The notes under the pieces were generated by a model, which saw only the letters and a list, made by a program, of their open reading frames with translations, did no database searches and was not told where the DNA came from. A program made the translations under genes and the position numbers. From the NCBI RefSeq assembly GCF_012927485.1, contig NZ_JABBPC010000036.1:252305-316304 (forward strand): 64,000 nt of DNA, in the 5' to 3' direction. Source of the DNA: Polaromonas sp. Its GTDB lineage: Bacteria > Pseudomonadota > Gammaproteobacteria > Burkholderiales > Burkholderiaceae_C. This document shows, piece by piece, positions 58,715-64,000 of this stretch (positions within the stretch are counted from its first letter, which is position 1; every line of letters starts with the position of its first letter).

Positions 58715-59214
58715 CAAAAAAAACGATATTTGGGCTTTTTTCGACGATCTTGCTTAGCTTGACTTGTACGGCTTGGGCGCAGCCTGCGGCGGACGACCCC
58801 GAATGGAAAGAGGCCGAAGTGCCGCCGCCACCTGCGTTTGACGTTAGTAAACTCATTACATTTGAGGGGTCGCCCAACTCATCGCTGGTTTATGGTGTCG
58901 ATCCTGCTTCCATCCGCATTTCCAACAGCGATAGCGTGGTGCGCTATGTGATGGTTGCGACCAGCGCCAGTGGCGCAAGAAACGTGATGTACGAAGGGAT
59001 ACGCTGCTCCACGGGAGAGTTCAAAACCTACGCCCGCTATTCATCGGATGGCCGCTGGAATATGGTGACGCCGACAGAGTGGCGCTCCATGTTTGACAAC
59101 ATGCCATCCAAGCACGCTTTGCGATTCGCGAAGGCTGGCGCGTGCGATAACGCGGCACCGGCGTTATCGGTCGATGCATTGGTCGTTCGGCTCAAAAACC
59201 CATTTAAAAATTAG
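58711..59214 (+). CDS. CNP1-like family exported protein
   Basis: A 167-residue protein with a signal peptide ([22 protein letters not shown], cut after AWA). The mature part fits the CNP1-like family seen in Neisseria and Burkholderiales, function unknown. Conserved parts are [29 protein letters not shown] and [14 protein letters not shown]. It overlaps rppH by 4 bp, so it is translated from the same message. Confidence 0.82.
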   Translation: MTKKTIFGLFSTILLSLTCTAWAQPAADDPEWKEAEVPPPPAFDVSKLITFEGSPNSSLVYGVDPASIRISNSDSVVRYVMVATSASGARNVMYEGIRCSTGEFKTYARYSSDGRWNMVTPTEWRSMFDNMPSKHALRFAKAGACDNAAPALSVDALVVRLKNPFKN

Positions 59215-59258
59215 ACCGTAGAAGTCAAAAGATGTTTCTTCTCGCTCCGGGGTTATTT

Positions 59259-60395
59259 TTACCGGCTGAGGACTAAGTTGGTTCGGTGAACCATTTCTGG
59301 CTCGCCGGTGTAACCCAGTAGTTTTTCGAATTCCGTGGATGGCTTGCGACAAATTAGCCGGGCTTCGGAACTCGAATAATTGGCCAAGCCGCGCGCAATT
59401 TCTGCGCCGTTCTCATCCCTGACTGCGATGACGTCGCCGCGCGAAAAATCGCCCTGCACTTCAGTCATACCAATGGGCAGCAGGCTTTTCCCTTCGTTGC
59501 GGACCTTGCTGACGGCGCCGCTGTCCACGGAAACTGAACCGCGCATTTGCAGGTGATCGGCAATCCACTGCTTGCGGGCCTGCATCTTTTGAGTTTGCGC
59601 CACCAGCAGCGTACCGATCGCCTCGCCTTGGGTCAACCGGATCAATGCCTGAGGCTCGCGTCCCCAGGCAATGACCGTAGAGGCTCCTGAGCCCGCAGCG
59701 CGTTTTGCAGCCAGGATTTTGGTGATCATACCGCCGCTGCCGATGCCCGAGCCTGCACCGCCCGCCATCGCTTCCAGTGACACATCACCAGCATGTGCCT
59801 CGCGTACAAATTTGGCGGTGGGGTCCTTGCGCGGATCGGCGGTGTACAGACCTTTTTGGTCGGTCAGGATAATCAGCGCATCGGCTTCGACAAGGTTGGC
59901 CACCAGCGCACCCAGGGTGTCGTTATCGCCAAACTTGATCTCGTCGTTGACGACGGTGTCATTTTCGTTGATGACTGGAACAACACCGAGGTGGAGCAAG
60001 GTCAGCAGGGTAGTGCGGGCATTGAGGTATCGCTCCCGGTCGGCTAGGTCGGCATGTGTGAGCAAGACTTGCGCGCTGCCAATGCCGTTCTCTCGCAATT
60101 TGGTTTCATACATCTGGACCAGCCCCATCTGGCCTACTGCGGCGGCGGCCTGGAGCTCGTGAATGGCTTTCGGGCGGATAGTCCAGCCCAGACGTTTCAT
60201 GCCTTCGGCGATGGCGCCGCTGCTGACCATGATGACTTCGCGCCCGTCCTTGATCAAGGCGGCCAACTGCTCACACCATTGGCCGATGGCGATAGCGTCA
60301 AGGCCGCGGCCTTCGTTGGTCACCAGGCTGGAACCCACCTTGACCACAATGCGTTTGGCGTTGCGCAGAATAGAGGTGCCTGTTTGATCGTGCAT
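59259..60395 (-). CDS. proB: Glutamate 5-kinase
   Basis: ProB phosphorylates glutamate, the first step of proline synthesis, and is feedback-inhibited by proline. The 378-residue protein has the AAK kinase domain ([60 protein letters not shown]) and a C-terminal PUA domain (about 285-365). It lies downstream of obgE on the same strand with a 103-bp gap. Confidence 0.96.
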   Translation of the reverse strand: MHDQTGTSILRNAKRIVVKVGSSLVTNEGRGLDAIAIGQWCEQLAALIKDGREVIMVSSGAIAEGMKRLGWTIRPKAIHELQAAAAVGQMGLVQMYETKLRENGIGSAQVLLTHADLADRERYLNARTTLLTLLHLGVVPVINENDTVVNDEIKFGDNDTLGALVANLVEADALIILTDQKGLYTADPRKDPTAKFVREAHAGDVSLEAMAGGAGSGIGSGGMITKILAAKRAAGSGASTVIAWGREPQALIRLTQGEAIGTLLVAQTQKMQARKQWIADHLQMRGSVSVDSGAVSKVRNEGKSLLPIGMTEVQGDFSRGDVIAVRDENGAEIARGLANYSSSEARLICRKPSTEFEKLLGYTGEPEMVHRTNLVLSR

Positions 60396-60430
60396 TTTCA
60401 GCGTTTTAAAACAATAACCTGATTAAGACG

Positions 60431-60447
60431 CGCGGTTATTGCTATGT
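60431..60447 (+). repeat. Degenerate short palindromic repeat, copy E
   Basis: GCTAT (60431-60435), seven bases, then AGAGC (60443-60447) in the proB-obgE gap. The left arm and the spacing match the copies at 15318, 21108, 30822 and 33976 but the right arm is changed at two positions. It is reported only as a possible decayed copy. Confidence 0.25.
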
Positions 60448-60498
60448 ATCTTAGAGCGCAAGGGCGCTGCGCCTGCAACTGCATCACCGCAACCGATG

Positions 60499-61593
60499 TT
60501 AATCGGGGGACGTCGGTTCTGGCGACTCAGGAGGCAACTCAACAAATCGTGGATCCACTTCTTCCTCGGGTTGCTCGCTTTTTTGCACTTTCTTAACATG
60601 CTGGTAAATCGTCTTGACGAGTTGCTCGCAGCCCTCCCGCGTCAGTGCTGAAATTTCAAAGACAGGCCCTTTGAATTTGAAACGCTTTACAAAATCTTTA
60701 ACGACGGCAACGCGTTGATCGGCATCCACCATGTCGAGCTTGTTGAGCACCAGCCAGCGCGGTTTGTTATAAAGCGCTTCGTCGTATTTTTTAAGTTCTC
60801 CCACGATGGCCTTCGCCTGAGCGACCGGATCCACGTTTTCGTCGAAGGGTGCCAAGTCAACGATATGCAGCAACAGGCGAGTACGCTGCAAGTGCCGCAA
60901 AAAGAGATGCCCCAAGCCAGCACCCTCCGAGGCACCCTCAATAAGACCTGGCAAGTCAGCCACCACAAAGCTCTGTTCAGGGCCGACCCGGACCACGCCC
61001 AAATTAGGATGCAGCGTCGTGAAAGGGTAATCGGCGATGCGCGGGCGGGCGTTGGATACTGCCGAGATAAAGGTGGATTTTCCCGCGTTAGGCATGCCGA
61101 GAAGGCCGACATCGGCGAGTACTTTCAGCTCAAGCTTCAGGTTCTTTCGGTCACCCGGCCAACCCGGTGTTTTGCTGCGCGGCGCGCGGTTGGTAGAGCT
61201 TTTAAAGCGCAAATTACCAAAACCGCCGTCGCCTCCTTTGGCGATCAGGATTTGCTCGCCAGGCACCAGTAACTCAAAAAGAACCTCGCCGGTTTCGGCG
61301 TCGGTGAGTATGGTGCCCACAGGCATTTTGAGGATGACGTCGTCGCCTTTGGCGCCAAACATGTCAGAGCCCATACCGTGCTGGCCATTGCGGGCCTCAT
61401 GACGGCGCGAAAACCGGAAGTCCACCAAAGTGTTCAGGTTGACGTCTGCAACCGCATACACATGGCCGCCGCGTCCGCCATCACCGCCATTGGGGCCGCC
61501 GAACTCTTTGTATTTTTCGTGGCTGAACGAAACGCAGCCACTCCCGCCGTCGCCCGCAGCAATGTCAATATAAGCTTCGTCAACAAATTTCAT
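60499..61593 (-). CDS. obgE: Obg-family GTPase ObgE (CgtA)
   Basis: ObgE is an essential GTPase bound to the 50S subunit and linked to ribosome assembly and the stringent response. The 364-residue protein has the Gly-rich Obg fold (about 1-158, starting [20 protein letters not shown]), then the G domain: G1 [11 protein letters not shown]3 DLPGLIEG and G4 LNKLD. The tail is acidic. rpmA lies upstream with a terminator between. Confidence 0.97.
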   Translation of the reverse strand: MKFVDEAYIDIAAGDGGSGCVSFSHEKYKEFGGPNGGDGGRGGHVYAVADVNLNTLVDFRFSRRHEARNGQHGMGSDMFGAKGDDVILKMPVGTILTDAETGEVLFELLVPGEQILIAKGGDGGFGNLRFKSSTNRAPRSKTPGWPGDRKNLKLELKVLADVGLLGMPNAGKSTFISAVSNARPRIADYPFTTLHPNLGVVRVGPEQSFVVADLPGLIEGASEGAGLGHLFLRHLQRTRLLLHIVDLAPFDENVDPVAQAKAIVGELKKYDEALYNKPRWLVLNKLDMVDADQRVAVVKDFVKRFKFKGPVFEISALTREGCEQLVKTIYQHVKKVQKSEQPEEEVDPRFVELPPESPEPTSPD

Positions 61594-61650
61594 GATGGGG
61601 TAGGACGCGATTAGAGCGGGGCAGTTGAAGTACTGATTGAGAGTTTACAA

Positions 61651-61680
61651 ACAAAAAAGCCCCGACAGGTCGGGGCTTCG
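61651..61680 (-). terminator. Intrinsic terminator of rplU-rpmA
   Basis: AAGCCCCGAC (61657-61666) and GTCGGGGCTT (61669-61678) form a perfect 10-bp stem. On the minus strand a TTTTTTG run follows. It lies about 22 bases after the rpmA stop and before obgE, so obgE needs read-through or its own promoter in the 107-bp gap. Confidence 0.85.
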
Positions 61681-61700
61681 ACGCTATCGAAGTGATCGGC

Positions 61701-61958
61701 TTACGCCGGCGTCACACTGACGGTTTGCTTGTTCAGCGCGCCCTTGATGGCGAAAGATACTTGGCCATTAACCAGCGCAAACAAAGTGTGATCTTTGCCG
61801 ATGCCGACATTAACGCCTGGGTGGAACTTGGTCCCACGCTGGCGCACGATGATGCTGCCTGCGTTGATCACTTCGCCGCCAAATTTCTTGACGCCCAGCA
61901 TTTTGGGCTGTGAATCACGCCCGTTTCGCGTAGAGCCGCCGCCTTTTTTCTGTGCCAT
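61701..61958 (-). CDS. rpmA: 50S ribosomal protein L27
   Basis: L27 sits at the peptidyl-transferase centre with its N-terminus near the tRNA ends. The 85-residue product begins [20 protein letters not shown] and has the [24 protein letters not shown] core. There is no cleavable N-terminal extension. It follows rplU by 27 bp. Confidence 0.98.
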   Translation of the reverse strand: MAQKKGGGSTRNGRDSQPKMLGVKKFGGEVINAGSIIVRQRGTKFHPGVNVGIGKDHTLFALVNGQVSFAIKGALNKQTVSVTPA

Positions 61959-61985
61959 TTTTCGTTACTCCTGGTACTTTACTGG

Positions 61986-62297
61986 TCAACCGGCGATAGC
62001 GCCGATGAGCAGTTCAGTGAAGTTCTGCCGGTGACCCTGGCGTTTCTGATAGTGCTTGCGACGGCGCATTTTAAAAATGCGCACTTTGTCGTGCCTGCCG
62101 TGAGCCACTACTGTGACTGTGACAGTTGCGCCGGACACCAAGGGCGTACCAACCTTGATTGTGCTGCCGGTTCCGACAGCCAATACCTGGTCAATAACGA
62201 TCTCTTGGCCTACGTCCGCAGCAATCTGTTCTACTTTAATTTTTTCTCCAGCAGCAACTTTGTATTGTTTGCCACCGGTTTTTATGACCGCGTACAT
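61986..62297 (-). CDS. rplU: 50S ribosomal protein L21
   Basis: L21 binds 23S rRNA near L20. The ATG at 62297 gives 103 residues: [14 protein letters not shown] at the start and [16 protein letters not shown] near the end, the L21 signature. The frame is open 20 codons further upstream but that part is not L21-like. It is the first gene of rplU-rpmA. Confidence 0.98.
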   Translation of the reverse strand: MYAVIKTGGKQYKVAAGEKIKVEQIAADVGQEIVIDQVLAVGTGSTIKVGTPLVSGATVTVTVVAHGRHDKVRIFKMRRRKHYQKRQGHRQNFTELLIGAIAG

Positions 62298-62347
62298 GTA
62301 AGACCTCGTAAATTGAGTTCCGCGGACGGATTTCCGCAGAGCCCAGG

Positions 62348-62356
62348 ATTCTAGCA
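62348..62356 (-). promoter_or_regulatory. Possible extended -10 promoter of rplU
   Basis: On the minus strand TGCTAGAAT gives an extended -10 box (TAGAAT at 62353-62348) about 50 bases before the rplU ATG. No good -35 box is seen at the normal distance. Confidence 0.35.
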
Positions 62357-62415
62357 TGTCGGGTCAAAAAATGGACTATCCGGCGATTTCGGGCGGTGGG
62401 CCGGCCCGATTGAGT

Positions 62416-62444
62416 CTGATATCTGACGGCGGGTTTTCTATAAT
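62416..62444 (+). promoter_or_regulatory. Sigma-70 promoter of ispB
   Basis: CTGATA (62416-62421) and TATAAT (62439-62444) are separated by 17 bases. Four of six -35 bases and all -10 bases match consensus. It lies 30 bases before the ispB start. Confidence 0.55.
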
Positions 62445-62473
62445 CTGGCGAAACTTAACGTCTGGACGTCCTT

Positions 62474-63457
62474 TTGGCTGCTAATTCTTCAAGCACTGCT
62501 GCTGCCCTTGCCCTGATTGCCGACGACATGCGCGGAATGGATGCGGTCATTGAGCAACGCCTCAAATCCGAGGTGCCTCTGGTCAGCCAGGTTTCTCATT
62601 ACATCGTGGCCGCTGGAGGCAAGCGCTTGAGACCGGCTCTCTTGCTGCTAATGTGCGGTGTCCTGGGCTACCGCGACGATCAGCGCTACAACCTTGCCGC
62701 CGTGGTGGAATTCATTCACACCGCAACGCTGCTGCATGACGACGTTGTGGACGAGTCCACGCTGCGTCGCGGGCGGCCTACCGCCAATGAGGTTTTTGGC
62801 AACCCTGCAAGCGTGCTGGTGGGGGATTTTCTGTATTCCCGGGCCTTTCAGATGATGGTGGATGCGGGCGATATACGCATCATGCAAACCCTCGCGGAGG
62901 CCACGAATGTGATTGCTGAAGGGGAGGTCCTCCAACTCATGAATATGCATGATGCGACGTTGTCTGAGGAGGGCTATCTCCGGGTGATCCGCTCCAAGAC
63001 AGCCAAGCTGTTTGAGGCGAGTGCCCGGTTGGCGGCGTTATTGGCGCGGTCATCTGCCACCGTCCAGCAAAGCTGCGCAGATTATGGGCAGGCGCTGGGC
63101 ACTGCATTTCAGGTCATCGATGATGTACTGGACTACGACGGTGATGTTTCCGAAATGGGTAAAAACCTGGGAGATGACTTGCGCGAAGGCAAAGCAACGC
63201 TGCCCCTCATCATTGCGATGCAGCGAGGCACGGAGCTTGAGCGCGCCGTTATTCGCCAGGCCATTGAAACGGGAGGGACGGATCAGATGGCCCAAATTAT
63301 TCGGATCGTGCAACAGACGGGCGCGTTGCGGGCCACTCGGGACGCCGCCGCCGTGGAGGCTCAGCGCGCGTTGAACGCCTTGCACACGTTGCCTAAAAAC
63401 CTTTACAGTGATGCCTTGACGCAGCTAGCTTCTCAGTTACTGGCAAGGCGTGCCTAG
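62474..63457 (+). CDS. ispB: Octaprenyl diphosphate synthase (polyprenyl synthetase)
   Basis: IspB makes the side chain of ubiquinone by adding isopentenyl units. The 327-residue protein has the two Asp-rich motifs of trans-prenyltransferases: LLHDDVVDES and FQVIDDVLDYDGD. GGKRLRPALLLL is the substrate-binding start. TTG 62474 gives normal family length; the Shine-Dalgarno is weak. The chain length (C40) is inferred from the family. Confidence 0.93.
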   Translation: MAANSSSTAAALALIADDMRGMDAVIEQRLKSEVPLVSQVSHYIVAAGGKRLRPALLLLMCGVLGYRDDQRYNLAAVVEFIHTATLLHDDVVDESTLRRGRPTANEVFGNPASVLVGDFLYSRAFQMMVDAGDIRIMQTLAEATNVIAEGEVLQLMNMHDATLSEEGYLRVIRSKTAKLFEASARLAALLARSSATVQQSCADYGQALGTAFQVIDDVLDYDGDVSEMGKNLGDDLREGKATLPLIIAMQRGTELERAVIRQAIETGGTDQMAQIIRIVQQTGALRATRDAAAVEAQRALNALHTLPKNLYSDALTQLASQLLARRA

Positions 63458-63468
63458 TTTTTTCAAGG

Positions 63469-63545
63469 CGGGGTGTAGCTTAGCCTGGTAGAGCGCTACG
63501 TTCGGGACGTAGAGGCCGGAGGTTCGAATCCTCTCACCCCGACCA
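63469..63545 (+). tRNA. tRNA-Pro (anticodon CGG)
   Basis: A 77-base cloverleaf: acceptor CGGGGTG/CACCCCG, D-stem GCTT/GAGC, anticodon stem CTACG/CGTAG with loop TTCGGGA, T-stem GGAGG/CCTCT with TTCGAAT loop, and encoded CCA. It lies 11 bases after ispB and 9 bases before a short gene, so the three are probably co-transcribed. Confidence 0.97.
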
Positions 63546-63554
63546 GATTTTTTC

Positions 63555-63827
63555 TTGAAATCAACGACTTACGTAATCGAGGGCTGGCTTGAGGACAGTG
63601 AAGCCCATGGGCAGGTCCTGCTGGAGCCCTACCGCGTCACTCTGTACGAAAGCGACAAGCCGGTTCGAAGCACAAAGTTCAAGATGCGCGAGACCTGCAG
63701 CAGCTTGATGTGGATTTATAAACGGCTGTCGGAGGTGACGGCTATTGACATCGAATACTTCATCGCCGAATGCCTGCTGAGCGTTCCTCCAGACACCGAA
63801 TCCGAGTTCCTTGAAAGCAGGCTCTGA
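63555..63827 (+). CDS. Unknown 90-residue protein, 3' end cut by an IS element
   Basis: The frame from TTG 63555 encodes a 90-residue, rather acidic protein (STTYVIEGWLEDSEAHG ... ESEFLESRL). I recognise no family. Its TGA stop (63825-63827) is also the first three bases of an IS3-like terminal repeat. The gene was therefore either truncated by the insertion or hit exactly at its own stop. The start is uncertain: no Shine-Dalgarno fits in the 9 bases after tRNA-Pro, and no later ATG leaves a useful length. Confidence 0.5.
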   Translation: MKSTTYVIEGWLEDSEAHGQVLLEPYRVTLYESDKPVRSTKFKMRETCSSLMWIYKRLSEVTAIDIEYFIAECLLSVPPDTESEFLESRL

Positions 63828-64000
63828 ATCGCCCCGGGTTTCGTGGAGGCCCGTTGGGTTAAGTCAGGCAGACACTGCAGCCTGACTGGTTAATTGCCGA
63901 TAGTAATTTTCTTCAGCTTCGGCAGGGGGAATGTAACCGATGGGCTCAAGCAGCCGGTGATGGTTAAACCAGGACACCCATTCCAGCGTAGCAAGTTCCA
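63825..64000 (-). mobile_element. IS3-family insertion sequence, one end (partial)
   Basis: The terminal repeat begins TGAATCGCCCCGGGTTTCGT at 63825. It is the TG-type end common to IS3-family elements of Burkholderiales and xanthomonads, as I recall them. The transposase C-terminus is read inward on the minus strand. The other end, the rest of the transposase and any target duplication are outside the window. Confidence 0.8.
63864..64000 (-). CDS. IS3-family transposase OrfB, C-terminal part
   Basis: The minus strand is open from the window edge to a TGA at 63866-63864. The visible 45 residues include TLEWVSWFNHHRLLEPIGYI and PPAEAEENYYRQL, the end of the DDE integrase domain of IS3-type OrfB. 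The catalytic residues lie outside the window. The tail QAAVSA is short. Confidence 0.88.
   Translation of the reverse strand, partial: ELATLEWVSWFNHHRLLEPIGYIPPAEAEENYYRQLTSQAAVSA

Noticed and set aside
1..64000. CRISPR arrays, toxin-antitoxin pairs, prophage or defence islands
   Set aside because: I looked for regularly spaced repeats, paired small genes and phage-like modules on both strands and saw none.

Overview
The window looks like a piece of a betaproteobacterial chromosome, most probably Burkholderiales/Comamonadaceae near Rhodoferax or Polaromonas. That placement is an inference from protein sequences, from gene order (mrcA/pilMNOPQ-aroKB; ibaG-murA-hisGDCBHAFIE-tatABC-petABC-sspAB; rplU-rpmA-obgE-proB) and from a short palindromic repeat I recognise from this family. 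It is gene-dense and almost entirely core genome. I see no CRISPR array, prophage or recognisable defence island.

Layout. 1-2231: end of a system II cytochrome c assembly gene, then the periplasmic methionine sulfoxide repair pair msrPQ. 2283-4156: lysA and lptM on the minus strand, divergent from cyaY. 4224-12003: PBP1a (mrcA) divergent from the type IV pilus assembly operon pilMNOPQ. 12087-15193: aroK, aroB and a dGTPase-like gene. 15413-16111: a REP-associated tyrosine transposase with palindromes on both sides. 16344-22655: gltBD. 22711-28805: lipid-asymmetry genes mlaF-E-D-A-C-B, an ABC-2 exporter pair and ibaG. 28811-37231: murA and a complete his operon (short-form HisG; HisZ is not in this window). 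37247-42067: a membrane protein, hinT, tatABC, a DegS-like protease and a Nif3-like protein. 42092-46788: pdxA, mscL and the cytochrome bc1 genes petABC. 46907-48182: sspAB and tRNA-Thr. 48317-55444: a DciA-like gene, a LytM-type peptidase, secA, argJ, an AAA ATPase and a mutT-like gene. 55469-62297: lytic transglycosylase, proS, rppH, a CNP1-like gene, proB, obgE, rpmA and rplU. 62474-64000: octaprenyl diphosphate synthase, tRNA-Pro, a short unknown gene and the end of an IS3-family element.

How the genes work together. Several blocks build the envelope: PBP1a, pilus secretin, Mla, MurA, Tat, M23 peptidase, transglycosylase, MscL and SecA. The Tat translocase encoded here probably exports two proteins of this window, MsrP and the Rieske protein. 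Histidine, arginine, proline, lysine, glutamate and aromatic amino-acid synthesis are all represented.

No complete novel multi-gene system is evident. The most interesting signals are small. (1) A 30-codon frame exactly bridges murA and hisG with overlapping start and stop codons at both ends. (2) A long hairpin and an 8-codon mini-ORF with its own Shine-Dalgarno overlap the secA start. (3) A perfect 10-bp-arm palindrome lies in front of mlaC. (4) A family of GCTAT-N7-ATAGC palindromes occurs several times; one copy contains the hisD start codon and another lies beside the REP-associated transposase. (5) An IS3 end supplies the stop codon of the gene next to tRNA-Pro.
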